Shown here one piece after another: positions 22,149 through 32,265 of a DNA stretch of 33,527 nucleotides. The notes beneath the pieces are model-generated. The model was not told where the DNA came from. It ran no database searches and saw only the letters and a program-made list of their open reading frames with translations. Every line of letters starts with the position of its first letter. Position 1 is the first letter of the stretch. This stretch comes from Lachnospiraceae bacterium (GTDB lineage Bacteria > Bacillota > Clostridia > Lachnospirales > Lachnospiraceae). The DNA lies in the NCBI GenBank assembly GCA_017527205.1, contig JAFXQK010000062.1:1-33527 (forward strand). The letters run 5' to 3'. A program made the position numbers and the translations under genes.

Positions 22149-24446
22149 TTACACGCGATTGTAATTAATGAGACACCCCTTCAGAATGATCTGTCTCTCC
22201 TCGTCGGTCAGCTCACCAAGACGAAGGTCAAATGCCTCTCCAAGCTTTCCGGATGCCATGTCCACCTTGTATGCCTTGATCACTTCCGTCTTCTCCTCCA
22301 CGGCCTTCTTGATGCCAGGAATGAAGAGATAATCAAGGTTCTTGAAAGGAAGTTCGCCCTCCTGGATCAGGAAGGGAAGCATGCCCCAGTTGATCAGGTT
22401 GGAACGATAACGCTTCGTTGCATACTCATTTGCGATGTTTGCCCATCCGCCAAGCACCTTCTGGCAGGAAGCAGCCTGCTCTCTTGCGGAGCCGTCGCCG
22501 GGCTTCACGGCAAAGATCGTGGAACCAAAACCAGTATTGTCCTTGCTTGCATCTGCAAACTGCGTCTTTATGGCATTCATCACGGGCTTTATGTCAGGAT
22601 GTGCCTGACAGGGATGCTCGCCGTTCATTCTTGCCTTCTCCGCCTTTTGGATGTCCTTCGCAAGACCTACGTAGTTAGGATCCTTACGGCTCAAAGTAAA
22701 CTCAGCCAGTCCCAGAGGATTGGAACGATAGGAACTCGTCTCACCGGAGGGAATCAGCTCGTCGGTCGTCGTGACGGGATCATGAATCTCACTGACTACG
22801 CGCAGCACCAGATTCTCAGGCAACGCACCCATTGCAGGCCAGTCCTTAATGTTGGGACCGAAATGAATCTCCGCATTCGGATCAGCAACACCCTTGGAAT
22901 CAAATACGCGGTTTGCGTAAATCTTAGAGTCAAAGTGATACTTGTATTTGCCAAACTCACCGTCAAAGTCGGTTGCAGGCGTCAGCACACCCTTATTTGC
23001 AGCCGTTGCCGCAATGGATCTTGCATCCATCAAAGCCACGGAAGAGATCTGGCCGTTCTGCAGCTTGCTTCCCTCTCTGTTCGGGAAGTTTCTGGTAGAG
23101 TGACGAATGCTAAAGGCATTGTTTGCAGGTGTATCTCCTGCGCCAAAGCAAGGTCCGCAGAATGCCGTCTTCATGATGGCACCCGTCTCAAGGATCGTTG
23201 CCGCGCAGCCGTTTCTGATGAGCTCCATATATACGGGCATGGAGGCGGGATATACGCTCAAGGTAAACTCATCCGCACCAATGTACTGGCCCTTTAAGAT
23301 GTCTGCTGCCGCGCAGATATTCTCAAATCCGCCGCCGGCGCAGCCTGCGATGATACCCTGATCTACCATGAACTTACCGTTCTTTACCTTATCCTTCAGG
23401 TGATAATCCACGGCGCCGTCCAGGCTTACCAGCGCTCTCTTTTCCGTCTCGTCAAGAATATCGAGAAGGTTTGCATTCAGCTCCTCGATAGTGTAGGTGT
23501 TGCTGGGATGGAACGGCATTGCGATCATGGGACGAATCGTGGACAGATCAATCATGATCATGCCGTCATAGTATGCTACCTCGCCAGGATTCAATTCCTT
23601 GTAATCCTCGCTGCGGCCATGAATGTCATAGAACTCCTTGATCTGATCATCGGTCTTCCAGATGGAGGACAGGCAGGTCGTCTCCGTTGTCATAACATCG
23701 ATGCCAATACGGAAGTCAGCGGAAAGGCTCGCAACGCCAGGGCCCACAAACTCCATGACCTTATTCTTAACATAACCATTCTTGAACACGGCGCCAATGA
23801 TTGCAAGTGCCACGTCCTGAGGACCAACGCCCTTCACGGGTGCGCCAGTCATGTATACGCCAACAACGCCAGGCATGTTAATGTCATAGGTCTGATTCAG
23901 GAGCTGCTTTACCAGCTCAGGACCACCCTCGCCCATTGCCATGGTTCCCAGTGCGCCATAACGTGTATGAGAATCACTGCCCAGAATCATTCTTCCACCG
24001 CCTGCAAGCATCTCTCTTGCAAACTGATGGATGACTGCCTGATGAGGGGGAACATAAACGCCGCCGTACTTTTTTGCACAGGAAAGGCCAAACATGTGGT
24101 CATCCTCGTTGATGGTACCGCCTACTGCACAAAGGGAATTGTGACAATTGGTCAGCACATAGGGCATGGGGAACTTCTGAAGTCCTGAAGCCCTCGCGGT
24201 CTGAATGATACCGACAAACGTAATGTCATGGCTGGTCAGCTTATCAAAACGAATCTTTAATTTCTCCATATTGCCGGAGGTATTATGACTCTCCAAAATC
24301 CCGTAAGCAATGGTATTCTTCGCTGCCTCCGCCTTGGAAATCTCCTTCCCGGTCTTTGCCTTGATGGCCGCGGAAGCCTCAGGCGTTTCAGCAATGATCT
24401 CGGTGCCGTTAATCAAATACGCACCGCCCTGCAGTAATTCGATCAT
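22149..24446 (-). CDS. Aconitase-family hydratase (YbhJ-like)
   Basis: A 765-residue protein of the aconitase superfamily. Candidate 4Fe-4S ligands are the cysteine in [11 protein letters not shown] and the pair in [15 protein letters not shown], matching the three-cysteine aconitase pattern. Other family blocks are [34 protein letters not shown] and the swivel-domain block [17 protein letters not shown]. Its overall form resembles the uncharacterised YbhJ hydratases rather than AcnA, AcnB or LeuCD, so the substrate is unknown. The ATG at 24444-24446 has AGGAGG upstream. No citrate synthase or isocitrate dehydrogenase gene is near. It has its own promoter. Confidence 0.82.
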   Translation of the reverse strand: MIELLQGGAYLINGTEIIAETPEASAAIKAKTGKEISKAEAAKNTIAYGILESHNTSGNMEKLKIRFDKLTSHDITFVGIIQTARASGLQKFPMPYVLTNCHNSLCAVGGTINEDDHMFGLSCAKKYGGVYVPPHQAVIHQFAREMLAGGGRMILGSDSHTRYGALGTMAMGEGGPELVKQLLNQTYDINMPGVVGVYMTGAPVKGVGPQDVALAIIGAVFKNGYVKNKVMEFVGPGVASLSADFRIGIDVMTTETTCLSSIWKTDDQIKEFYDIHGRSEDYKELNPGEVAYYDGMIMIDLSTIRPMIAMPFHPSNTYTIEELNANLLDILDETEKRALVSLDGAVDYHLKDKVKNGKFMVDQGIIAGCAGGGFENICAAADILKGQYIGADEFTLSVYPASMPVYMELIRNGCAATILETGAIMKTAFCGPCFGAGDTPANNAFSIRHSTRNFPNREGSKLQNGQISSVALMDARSIAATAANKGVLTPATDFDGEFGKYKYHFDSKIYANRVFDSKGVADPNAEIHFGPNIKDWPAMGALPENLVLRVVSEIHDPVTTTDELIPSGETSSYRSNPLGLAEFTLSRKDPNYVGLAKDIQKAEKARMNGEHPCQAHPDIKPVMNAIKTQFADASKDNTGFGSTIFAVKPGDGSAREQAASCQKVLGGWANIANEYATKRYRSNLINWGMLPFLIQEGELPFKNLDYLFIPGIKKAVEEKTEVIKAYKVDMASGKLGEAFDLRLGELTDEERQIILKGCLINYNRV

Positions 24447-24509
24447 GATTTTCCTCCTAGTTGTTCATTCAAAATAACGGAATCCCACCGTCCACTAATC
24501 CAATTTTTG

Positions 24510-24538
24510 ATTATAAAGGATTCCCCTTGGATATGCAA
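24510..24538 (-). promoter_or_regulatory. Promoter of the hydratase gene
   Basis: Minus-strand TTGCAT (24533-24538), a 17-bp spacer, and a perfect TATAAT (24510-24515). The leader is about 57 nt. A CCCTTG / CAAGGG pair spans the -35 and spacer. Confidence 0.65.
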
Positions 24539-24573
24539 GGGAAAAATATACCACGTCCATCCTTTCGTGATCG

Positions 24574-25728
24574 TTATCTTTTGATTTTCCTGCTTTGCTT
24601 ATCCGCATACAGCTTTTCGTCTGCACGCATGATGCACTCCTGCATGGAATCATTTTCATCCCGAAGCTCTTCATAGCCGATGCTGGCTTCCAGCGCATAA
24701 GGCAACTGGTTTTCTTCTTTCTTTTTGGCCAAATTTCCGCGGATCTCCACCATGAGCTGCTCAGGATGATTTTTCGCCTCCGGGTTTTGGAGAATAATCG
24801 TAAATTCGTCTCCGCCATATCTCCCAAGAAAGATCGGCGTTCTAACCCTTTCACAGGTGCGCTTCAGCACTTCTGCCGCAAGGATCAGAGCCCTGTCCCC
24901 TTCCGCATGCCCATAGGTATCGTTGATCTGCTTAAAGTGATCGAGATCCATCATCATGACAAAAATCCTTACGTTGTCCTGATACCTTAACTGATCCACG
25001 TATCGATTGATCTGTCCGCGGTTATTAAGGCGCGTCAACGCATCTATGGAAATTCTTGTCTGCATGTTCTGAATATAGAAAAACAACAGCATCACCGTAA
25101 CGCCAAAACAGAAGGCCGGAGAATTTAAAACCCAAATCTGAAGGACGCCAAAAAAGAAAACAACAATGGGATAGAGCCCAATGAGTCGGTAAATCTTCTG
25201 ATCTTCCCTTGTTTCTGCCTTACTCGCATTCCTCATGGACAACACTAATGCGACCAAAAGATAAACTGCGGGAGCAGCGATATGCAGGAGATGATATGTG
25301 CCATTTAGCTCTCCCGTCTCGCTGATCCAGTAATATGGTTTGATCACATAGGCAATGACAATCCCCAAAGTGGAAACGATCATGGGCAACAGACTGATCA
25401 GTTTATTTCTTTTGCTTTTCCAGAAGGTCATGCCCTCCGACACGGCCATGTACATAAACCATTCATATGCCATCAGGCTCAAATTCACATAGTTGGCAAA
25501 ATTCAAAAGTACAATCAAAAATCGGATCTTCGGAAGCTGTCCTCCCAATATGGCGGCCCAGATAATATCTAAAGTAAAATACAAAATATGTGCAGTAATG
25601 GTACTGTTAAATCTAATCTGCTTCTCTTGCTTTGTATTATTTACCAAATCATTGATCAGAATAATCAGCAGAATAAAAATGCAAACGATATTTCCTTCCG
25701 CATAAAAAAGAAAATAATCATTTCCCAT
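24574..25728 (-). CDS. Membrane-bound diguanylate cyclase (GGDEF)
   Basis: A 384-residue protein. The first 222 residues hold about seven hydrophobic segments, a membrane sensor with no recognised ligand domain. The GGDEF domain (about 225-380) has DALTRLNNRG, MDLDHFKQINDTYGHAEGD and an intact RYGGDEF signature (303-309), so it should make cyclic di-GMP from GTP. The inhibitory I-site, normally RxxD nine residues before GGDEF, reads RTPI: Arg296 is kept, but the aspartate is isoleucine. No EAL or HD-GYP gene is nearby. ATG 25726-25728 has AGGAGG 11 nt upstream. Confidence 0.9.
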   Translation of the reverse strand: MGNDYFLFYAEGNIVCIFILLIILINDLVNNTKQEKQIRFNSTITAHILYFTLDIIWAAILGGQLPKIRFLIVLLNFANYVNLSLMAYEWFMYMAVSEGMTFWKSKRNKLISLLPMIVSTLGIVIAYVIKPYYWISETGELNGTYHLLHIAAPAVYLLVALVLSMRNASKAETREDQKIYRLIGLYPIVVFFFGVLQIWVLNSPAFCFGVTVMLLFFYIQNMQTRISIDALTRLNNRGQINRYVDQLRYQDNVRIFVMMMDLDHFKQINDTYGHAEGDRALILAAEVLKRTCERVRTPIFLGRYGGDEFTIILQNPEAKNHPEQLMVEIRGNLAKKKEENQLPYALEASIGYEELRDENDSMQECIMRADEKLYADKQSRKIKR

Positions 25729-25770
25729 ATATGTTATCGCCTCCTTAGAAATCTGCGATGATCCTGCATT

Positions 25771-25799
25771 ATTATAACATAGTTTTTGAGAATTTTTAA
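25771..25799 (-). promoter_or_regulatory. Promoter of the diguanylate cyclase gene
   Basis: A perfect TATAAT (25771-25776) preceded by TGT (extended -10) on the minus strand, with a weak TTAAAA at the -35 position after a 17-bp spacer. Confidence 0.55.
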
Positions 25800-25830
25800 C
25801 CTTTTGTGAAAAATAACCTGATAATGCGAC

Positions 25831-25860
25831 AAAAAAGCCCGGTCCAAAAAGGCCGGGCTT
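25831..25860 (-). terminator. Terminator after the Bce-type permease gene
   Basis: AAGCCCGG / CCGGGCTT (25853-25860 with 25835-25842), plus inner CC/GG pairs around a T-rich loop, followed by six T on the minus strand. It ends the bce transcript 14 bp past the permease stop. Confidence 0.8.
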
Positions 25861-25873
25861 ACGTCCAACATCT

Positions 25874-27916
25874 TCAAATTTTTACAATCCTCTGACTGCT
25901 CTTGATAGCCGCCAGCATGTATCCACCGTATAGTAACACCATCACAATGCTTGTTACCAGAATGCCATAGCCTGCGTCAATGGAAAGGAGTGCCTGCAGG
26001 GAGGACTTTGCAAAGCGCACGCCAAAGATGGAATGCACCGCCGCAATGCACATGGGAAGCAGGAAAAAGATTCCAATCTGAGCAAAGAGTGCATGATGCA
26101 GTGTCTCCTTGCCACATCCAAGCTTCTTTAAGACGTCATACCTTCCCTGAGAATCGATGGACTCCGATAAAGCCTTCAGGGACAAAATTGCCGCGCTCGA
26201 AAGAAGGAACACCACGCCCACGTAGGTCACCAGAAACGTAACCATCATTGCCAAGCCATTATTGGATTCACGGATGCCGATTTTCGTTCCCACCATCATG
26301 TGGTGATCCGCAATATTCATGGCATATTCCGTCAAATCCCCTCCGTAAACCAGCTTGTTTAGCATGTTATCCAGGTCCCTTCGTTCCTGTTTTCCCTTCG
26401 CCTGATAGTCACCAGCCGCAATATAATTGGCGGGAACGAAAATTCCTTCCTCCACGGCCCTCGAAGCAACCTCATCCGATACAATAAGGGTTCCCGTATC
26501 CATGCTGATTCCCGACATCATCAGGAAATGATTCAGACACTGCGTGGAAGCAGGCTTTAACACATGACTGCCAACGGGAATCTCAAGGCCATCCTGCATG
26601 GCTTTATCGCGGGCAGAGGCAAACATATCATAAGAGCATACGGCAAGGTACTCATCCCCGGAAAGCTCAGCCTCCTCCTGGCCGTACATCCGCATCAGCT
26701 GATTATAATCAGAGACGGAAATGAACTGTGCGGGATAACCCCAAAAGATGGCCAACGGGAATTGCTCCTTCAGCTCCTTGATAAAGCCTCCCATAGTCTC
26801 CTCAAAAGCAAGCCCCTGATGCGCATAGACGGGAACCTCCACATAACCTGGTTTTGCCCAATCAGCCATGGGATGCCCCACCTGTTCCAAATACTGCGAC
26901 ACCTTCACGCCGTCATCTCTTTGAATGCTGAAATCCACCGGCGTCTTTTCCCTTGCACTCCCCTGAAACTGATTTGCCATGGAGAATCCAATGACGAAGG
27001 AAAGGATGGTCGCAAAGAGCATTAGGCAAATGATCCCCATGGTGATGGAAGAACTGCGAAGCCCGCTGCAAAACTGCCGAAGCACAAAGGCATTCAGCTT
27101 CCGAAAATAGAACCCATTAAAACGCCTGAACACCTCCATAAGGAACCCGGCCAGCGACCGAAACAGCACCATATTTGCAACAATGCCAATCAGGATCAGC
27201 CGGACCATTTCCTTGAAAACAATCTGGTCTGAACAAAAGCCCACCCGGTAATATGCATATCCAAGAGCTACCGCGGAGAGAATAAATAATATCAAATTGA
27301 CTACGGAGCCACTGACAATGTTGGTCTCCGGCTTCTTCCCGGCGGAAAGAAGATCCACCAGGCGGTACTTTGTAATCGCCCCGGCGTGAAAAATAAGAAC
27401 CACCAGATTCATGACGATAAAGGAAATCATGGTCTTACCCGTTGCCGCAAGGGAAAAACGAAACTGATAATTGCTTAGGTCTGCATCAAAGAAATTACCC
27501 ACAAGAAATGACAGGAACTGGGAACCCAGAATGCCAACACATAGTCCGATGCCTAAAGAGATCAGGCCCGCGATCACCGTTTCGCAGAATAAGATTTTCG
27601 ACACCTGCCTCTTACCCATTCCAAGGAGGAGATAGATGCCAAATTCCTTTTTCCTTCTGCGGATCAGAAAATTATTTGCATAGATGATTAAAAATCCCAA
27701 GACAAACGCCACGCCAATGGACGCTCCCGTAAGCAGCGAGGTCATCATCTTGATCACCTCATAACCGGAATCCGTCAGGTCGTTTACCAATGCCTGGTCT
27801 CCGATGGCATTAAAAATATAAAAAATCGCAACGCCAAGGATCAGGGTAATAAAATACACCACGTAATCGCTGACGCTCTTTTTCATGTTTGTAAAAGCTA
27901 ATTTCCACGTATTCAT
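25874..27916 (-). CDS. Bce-type ABC transporter permease
   Basis: A 680-residue FtsX-like permease, about the size of BceB. It begins MNTWKLAFTNMKKSVSDYVV, has about ten hydrophobic segments, and has one large extracellular domain of about 230 residues (roughly 320-550), the hallmark of peptide-sensing Bce permeases. In this family the permease both senses antimicrobial peptides acting on lipid II or related targets and signals to the paired histidine kinase. The frame is open far upstream across the ATPase gene, but the ATG at 27914-27916 has GAAGGTGG upstream and gives the family N-terminus. The gene lies 37 bp after the ATPase gene. Confidence 0.9.
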   Translation of the reverse strand: MNTWKLAFTNMKKSVSDYVVYFITLILGVAIFYIFNAIGDQALVNDLTDSGYEVIKMMTSLLTGASIGVAFVLGFLIIYANNFLIRRRKKEFGIYLLLGMGKRQVSKILFCETVIAGLISLGIGLCVGILGSQFLSFLVGNFFDADLSNYQFRFSLAATGKTMISFIVMNLVVLIFHAGAITKYRLVDLLSAGKKPETNIVSGSVVNLILFILSAVALGYAYYRVGFCSDQIVFKEMVRLILIGIVANMVLFRSLAGFLMEVFRRFNGFYFRKLNAFVLRQFCSGLRSSSITMGIICLMLFATILSFVIGFSMANQFQGSAREKTPVDFSIQRDDGVKVSQYLEQVGHPMADWAKPGYVEVPVYAHQGLAFEETMGGFIKELKEQFPLAIFWGYPAQFISVSDYNQLMRMYGQEEAELSGDEYLAVCSYDMFASARDKAMQDGLEIPVGSHVLKPASTQCLNHFLMMSGISMDTGTLIVSDEVASRAVEEGIFVPANYIAAGDYQAKGKQERRDLDNMLNKLVYGGDLTEYAMNIADHHMMVGTKIGIRESNNGLAMMVTFLVTYVGVVFLLSSAAILSLKALSESIDSQGRYDVLKKLGCGKETLHHALFAQIGIFFLLPMCIAAVHSIFGVRFAKSSLQALLSIDAGYGILVTSIVMVLLYGGYMLAAIKSSQRIVKI

Positions 27917-27953
27917 CCCGCACCACCTTCTCGAATAGCTGAATCCTCTGTCA

Positions 27954-28724
27954 TTATGCCATCTCATCTGCATCTCCGCCAAGAAGAGACTGAACCTGAA
28001 TAATGCGATTAAAGAAGTCCTTACGATCCTCCTTCTCTTCTCGCCGAAGCTCCGTAAACAGCTTTCCGTCCTTGATAAAAAGGATGCGGGAGGCGTAGCT
28101 GGCGCTGAGGGCATCGTGCGTAACCATCATAATGGTTGAACCCAGCTCATGATTTAAGGTCAGGAGACTTTCAAGAAGCATGCGGGATGACTTTGAATCC
28201 AACGCACCCGTTGGCTCATCTGCCAGAATCAGCTTCGGATCCGTTACAACGGCTCTGGCGCAGGCCACGCGCTGCTTTTGTCCACCTGACATTTGATAGG
28301 GATACTTTTCCAGCACCTCCGTAATTCCAAGCTTCGCCGCGATCTTCTCCACCTTCTCCTTAATCTCTTTCGCCGGGACCTTCTGAATCGACAGCGCCAG
28401 CGCAATGTTTTCAAAGGCCGTCATGGTATCCAGCAGATTAAAATCCTGAAAAATAAACCCCAGCTCGTCACGCCGAAATGCATTGAGTGCCTCACCGCGC
28501 AGGAACGTAATATCCTTACCATCCAACAAAATCTTTCCCGCGCTCACCATATCGATCGTCGACACACAATTAAGCAGCGTCGTTTTTCCACTTCCACTTG
28601 CGCCCATGATCCCCACAAATTCCCCGCTCTCCACGGAAAAACTCACGTTGTCAAGCGCCTTCGTCAGATTTCCCTTTGATCCATAATACTTTTGTAGATT
28701 CGATACTTCCAATACCTTCGCCAC
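27954..28724 (-). CDS. Bce-type ABC transporter ATP-binding protein
   Basis: A 256-residue MacB/BceA-like ATPase: Walker A GASGSGKT (41-48), Q-loop FQDFNLLD, signature [14 protein letters not shown], Walker [14 protein letters not shown] and the H-loop VTHD. It forms the transporter with the permease encoded just downstream. The likely role is removal or target protection against peptide antibiotics such as bacitracin or lantibiotics; the exact substrate is unknown. The start is a GTG (28722-28724) with an AGGTAAGGA site close upstream. The promoter and operator for the regulator lie about 50-115 bp upstream. Confidence 0.92.
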   Translation of the reverse strand: MAKVLEVSNLQKYYGSKGNLTKALDNVSFSVESGEFVGIMGASGSGKTTLLNCVSTIDMVSAGKILLDGKDITFLRGEALNAFRRDELGFIFQDFNLLDTMTAFENIALALSIQKVPAKEIKEKVEKIAAKLGITEVLEKYPYQMSGGQKQRVACARAVVTDPKLILADEPTGALDSKSSRMLLESLLTLNHELGSTIMMVTHDALSASYASRILFIKDGKLFTELRREEKEDRKDFFNRIIQVQSLLGGDADEMA

Positions 28725-28774
28725 GATCCTTACCTATCCTTTCGAATAATTCTTTGATACGCCTTGATAAACTG

Positions 28775-28839
28775 ATTCTACTCCCACCGCACAGATCCTG
28801 CCATTTTTTAACCTTACCGAAACCTTACAGTTTTGTAAG
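28775..28839 (-). promoter_or_regulatory. BceR-type operator and promoter of the ABC genes
   Basis: CTTACA-N4-TGTAAG (28824-28839) is a perfect match to TNACA-N4-TGTAA, the known binding consensus of BceR-like response regulators. A second half-site, GTAAGG, is repeated 11 bp further on. A weak -35 (ATGGCA, 28799-28804) and a TAGAAT -10 (28775-28780) follow at 18-bp spacing, as expected for an activated promoter. Confidence 0.75.
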
Positions 28840-28948
28840 CTTCCAAAAACTCTCCGCTTCACCTTCGAGACTCCGCAAAGAAAGGGCGATGAGCTTTTTG
28901 CCCAGCCGCCCCGTCACAGACCATATTTTCCCCTCTTTTCATGCAAAA

Positions 28949-29977
28949 TCATTCCATTACCTTTGTCATGCTGGATTTTGGGAACACAAAGGTTACCTCC
29001 GTGCCCTCACCCTCCGTCGAAGTCAGACTGATCCCGTGCCCTAACTTGTCACAAAGCTTTTTGCATAGGTACAACCCGATGCCCGTGGACTTCGCGCCGC
29101 TCCGTCCATTTTGCCCGGTAAAGCCCTTGTCGAATACCCGGTCCAGCTCGCTTGCCTTGATTCCAATCCCATTATCCTTCATGTGGAGCTGAATCGCATT
29201 TGCCGTGTTTGTTGCATAAATTTCCAAGACTAGTCCGCATCCATCCGCATCCTTTTTCGATGCATATTTCATACTGTTATCCATCACCTGGCCCAGCATG
29301 AACTGTACCCACTTACCGTCACTGTAAACCTCCAGCTCCAGATCATGCAGATCAATCCTTGCATTGATCTCACGAAGCTGACGCCTGCGCGCCAAAACCG
29401 TCTGTTCCACGGTCTTTTTCAGATCCAGCGGACCCACCAAATAATCCTTCGATACGACCGAACTCCGCGCATAAAACAGTGCCTGTTCTACGTAACGCTC
29501 CATGCGTTCCACTTCACCGGACAGCCCTACGTCGGCTTCCTTGTGATTCGCCAGAATCATTCGGATTACGGCAATGGGAATCTTGATCTCATGAACCCAA
29601 GTCTCCACAAAATCCCGATAATCCTCCGAATTCTTTTTCAAAAACTCCAGCTCCGAAAGCGTACTCGTCTCCACCTGATAGAAAAGCTCCTTCACTTCCT
29701 TCTCTTCCTGCGAATCCTGACGTTCGATCATCTCGTAAAACAAATACTTTTCCTTAAGGATCTCCATGGCTGAGGAAAGCTCCACAAAATAACTCTTCAT
29801 GCGTTGAAACTCTATGTAGGTTCCGCCAAAGAAGCAACCTGTCAGCGCCACGAAAACATAACCCATCAGAAACCCGCCTCCTGACATGGTGACGAGGAAA
29901 AGCTCTATGGTGACCAGAGCAAACAAATACACCGCCGTCCAGATACCGTGCTCCCTTAACCAAGTAACATACTTCAT
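28949..29977 (-). CDS. BceS-type intramembrane-sensing histidine kinase
   Basis: A 342-residue kinase. Two membrane helices (about 12-30 and 36-55) with almost no external loop mark the intramembrane-sensing class, which receives its signal from the ABC permease. Phospho-acceptor His129 lies in TWVHEIKIPIAVI; the ATPase boxes are DNSMKYAS (N), DNGIGI (G1) and STGIGLYLCKKL (G2). The start is taken as the ATG at 29975-29977, after GGGGAAG; an in-frame ATG at 30028 inside the regulator gene is possible but less likely. It follows the response-regulator gene after 25 bp, and is followed by a 224-bp gap with the ABC operator. Confidence 0.9.
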   Translation of the reverse strand: MKYVTWLREHGIWTAVYLFALVTIELFLVTMSGGGFLMGYVFVALTGCFFGGTYIEFQRMKSYFVELSSAMEILKEKYLFYEMIERQDSQEEKEVKELFYQVETSTLSELEFLKKNSEDYRDFVETWVHEIKIPIAVIRMILANHKEADVGLSGEVERMERYVEQALFYARSSVVSKDYLVGPLDLKKTVEQTVLARRRQLREINARIDLHDLELEVYSDGKWVQFMLGQVMDNSMKYASKKDADGCGLVLEIYATNTANAIQLHMKDNGIGIKASELDRVFDKGFTGQNGRSGAKSTGIGLYLCKKLCDKLGHGISLTSTEGEGTEVTFVFPKSSMTKVME

Positions 29978-30002
29978 TTCCTTCTTCCCCAATGCATTTT
30001 CA

Positions 30003-30728
30003 TTACTGCAATTGATATCCCATGCCACGTTTTGTCACAATGGCACCCGTGATGCCAATATCCTCCAGCTTTCCTTTAAGACGCGTCATGTTTACCGTCA
30101 GCGTATTGTCATCCACAAACATGCAATTGTCCCACAGCTCATTCATGATGTCATCACGCGAAACAATTTTTCCTTGATTCTCCACAAGAATCTTTAGAAT
30201 CTGAAGTTCGTTTTTAGAAAGCTCCACGGCATCGCCCGCTACGACGCGCCCCTTTGAGAGCTCCAACGTAAACTCCTGCCGGCGTTTCTCTCCGCCATTG
30301 TCAATTTCCTGTACCACGTGCATTTCATCCGAAACTGCCGTCGCCTTGTAGGTTCGCTTGATCACGGATTCCATATGCGCAATCAGAATCTGTGGATTAA
30401 AAGGTTTCGCCACAAAATCATCCGCTCCGTTGTTGATCGCCATGAGCTCCGTAAGATCGTCATTCTTACTTGTAATCATGATCACCGGGCATTCAGACAC
30501 CTTCCGGAATTCCTTGCATACATGCAATCCGTTGATTCCTGGAAGGCCCACGTCTAAAAGCAAAAGATACAAATTCTCATCAAGAAGCAGCTTTACCAGC
30601 TCCTCCGCCTTCTTCCCAGTATACTCTGCGGGCTCGATCCACCGTGCCTCATATCCGTTAGACTCCAGATAATACGATAGCTCCTTTCCCATTGCCTCAT
30701 CATCTTCCAAAATACCAATCTTTTTCAT
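30003..30728 (-). CDS. BceR-type OmpR-family response regulator
   Basis: A 241-residue regulator. The receiver domain (1-120) has acidic Asp9 and Asp10, phospho-acceptor Asp59 in LLLLDVGLPG, and Lys108 in VAKPF. The winged-helix DNA-binding domain (about 145-240) has ELSKNELQILKILVENQGKI and NTLTVNMTRLKGKL, ending in KRGMGYQLQ. It should bind the TNACA-N4-TGTAA site before the ABC genes and switch them on when the kinase reports peptide stress. It is first in the module and has its own promoter. Confidence 0.92.
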   Translation of the reverse strand: MKKIGILEDDEAMGKELSYYLESNGYEARWIEPAEYTGKKAEELVKLLLDENLYLLLLDVGLPGINGLHVCKEFRKVSECPVIMITSKNDDLTELMAINNGADDFVAKPFNPQILIAHMESVIKRTYKATAVSDEMHVVQEIDNGGEKRRQEFTLELSKGRVVAGDAVELSKNELQILKILVENQGKIVSRDDIMNELWDNCMFVDDNTLTVNMTRLKGKLEDIGITGAIVTKRGMGYQLQ

Positions 30729-30798
30729 AACCTTTACCCCTCGCAGAATTCGATCCAGTTTTTACTTCGTCTTCCCAAAAGCTTCACGCTTCCATATC

Positions 30799-30828
30799 AT
30801 CCTAGCCTCAGAATGGGTTTATTGTCAA
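30799..30828 (-). promoter_or_regulatory. Promoter of the response regulator/kinase pair
   Basis: A perfect TTGACA (30823-30828), an 18-bp spacer and TAGGAT (30799-30804) on the minus strand, about 65 nt upstream of the regulator start. It lies between the MATE gene stop and the regulator, so the two-component genes need not depend on MATE transcription. Confidence 0.6.
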
Positions 30829-30896
30829 CCCCAAATTCCCTGAATCCGATCATGCCAAGCCATCCCCGCGCCGCCTTTTCCAGGCATTCCTTACAT

Positions 30897-32240
30897 TTAT
30901 CCGCTCGTCCTGTTCTTACGAGACAAATAGAATAAAAAGCCGAAACACAAAACAATCTGAACCACCGTCGAGCATGGCGTGGCCAAACCAATGTGAAACA
31001 ACTTCACCGGCTCCCACTTACTCATCAAAAAGCATACCGGAATCCTCACCGCAAAGGCACCAATGATTCCCTGCGCCATGACAAAGCTGGTATTTCCGCA
31101 TCCATTGTAAAATCCAATAAAACAGAACAAAAAGCACGTAAACAGACAATCAATCGCATACGACTTCAGATACTCAGCACCCGCAAGGATTACCTCCTGA
31201 TCCTTTGCAAACAATCCCGTCAGAATCGAACCCCGGAAAAAGGAAAGCAAAAACATAGACAACCCAAACAGAAACGATACCCCGATCGCACCTTTAAGCG
31301 CCTTGTGTGCCCTGTCCATCCTTCCCGCACCGACGTTCTGTGCAACAAATGCCGAGATCGACTGCATGAACGCCGCCGGTACCAACATGATAAACCCACA
31401 CACCTTTTCAGCTACGCCGACGCCCGCTGAAGCCGTTACGCCCAAGGTATTAACGATTGCCTGAATTACCAAAAAAGAAACGCCTACCAGAAAATCCTGC
31501 AACGCGATCGGAATACCGAGTCTCATCACGTGTCCGATGATCTCCCGATTCAGACGAATCATGCGCCGATGAAATTCAAAACCAAGATTCCTTTTCGAAA
31601 CGATAAAAACAGAGCAAAGCACGCTGATGACCTGCGCCCCTACCGTCGCAATTGCAGCGCCCGCCGCGCCAAATCCCAGACCAGCAATCAGCACCAAATC
31701 CCCTACGACGTTCACAACACATGCAATTCCTACTGCCATCAACGGCGTCTTCGAATCTCCCATGCCGCGGAAGATCGCACCGATCAAGTTATAAGCCACG
31801 ATCGCAACCATGCCTCCGCCACAAATCCGCACATACTCCACCGTTTTATCAAACGCATCCGCTGGAGCATGCATGACGTCCGCAATTCCCACGGAACAGA
31901 CGGGAATCAAGATCGACATGAAAATGCCCAGCACGGCAAAAAGTGCAATGCTTGCACCAATGATCTCCCCGCCCTTCTTCGTTTTTCCCATACCGATCTG
32001 CTGACCAAAATAAATCGTTGTTCCCATTGCCATGCTTGTCATAATATTAGCCAGTGTCATCATGATCATGGAGCCCGTCGACACCGCCGAAACGTCCTCA
32101 GGCGTTGCAAACTTTCCCACCACAAATAGATCCACTGCACCATACATAGACTGCAAAAACATTGCAAACATCACGGGAAGTGCAAACCGCATCAGCGGCA
32201 AAATAATCCTTCCCTGCGTAAAATTCGTTTTCTCGTTCAC
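30897..32240 (-). CDS. MATE-family multidrug/Na+ antiporter
   Basis: A 447-residue membrane protein with 12 hydrophobic segments in two MatE repeats. The first (about 13-175) includes LPLMRFALPVMFAMFLQSMYG and AIFRGMGDSKTP; the second (about 235-395) includes MRLGIPIALQDFLVGVSF and FIGFYNGCGNTSFVMAQG. MATE proteins export cationic drugs or metabolites using Na+ or H+ gradients. The start is a GTG (32238-32240) with AAAGGA about 11 nt upstream. A palindrome over the -10 box points to repression by an unlinked regulator; no MarR or TetR gene is adjacent. Confidence 0.92.
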   Translation of the reverse strand: MNEKTNFTQGRIILPLMRFALPVMFAMFLQSMYGAVDLFVVGKFATPEDVSAVSTGSMIMMTLANIMTSMAMGTTIYFGQQIGMGKTKKGGEIIGASIALFAVLGIFMSILIPVCSVGIADVMHAPADAFDKTVEYVRICGGGMVAIVAYNLIGAIFRGMGDSKTPLMAVGIACVVNVVGDLVLIAGLGFGAAGAAIATVGAQVISVLCSVFIVSKRNLGFEFHRRMIRLNREIIGHVMRLGIPIALQDFLVGVSFLVIQAIVNTLGVTASAGVGVAEKVCGFIMLVPAAFMQSISAFVAQNVGAGRMDRAHKALKGAIGVSFLFGLSMFLLSFFRGSILTGLFAKDQEVILAGAEYLKSYAIDCLFTCFLFCFIGFYNGCGNTSFVMAQGIIGAFAVRIPVCFLMSKWEPVKLFHIGLATPCSTVVQIVLCFGFLFYLSRKNRTSG

Positions 32241-32265
32241 TTTTTCTTATGTCCTTTCAAACACT

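Noticed and set aside
30797..30991. A 64-codon minus-strand frame overlapping the end of the MATE gene
   Set aside because: It overlaps MATE in another frame, has no ribosome binding site, and contains the promoter of the response regulator.
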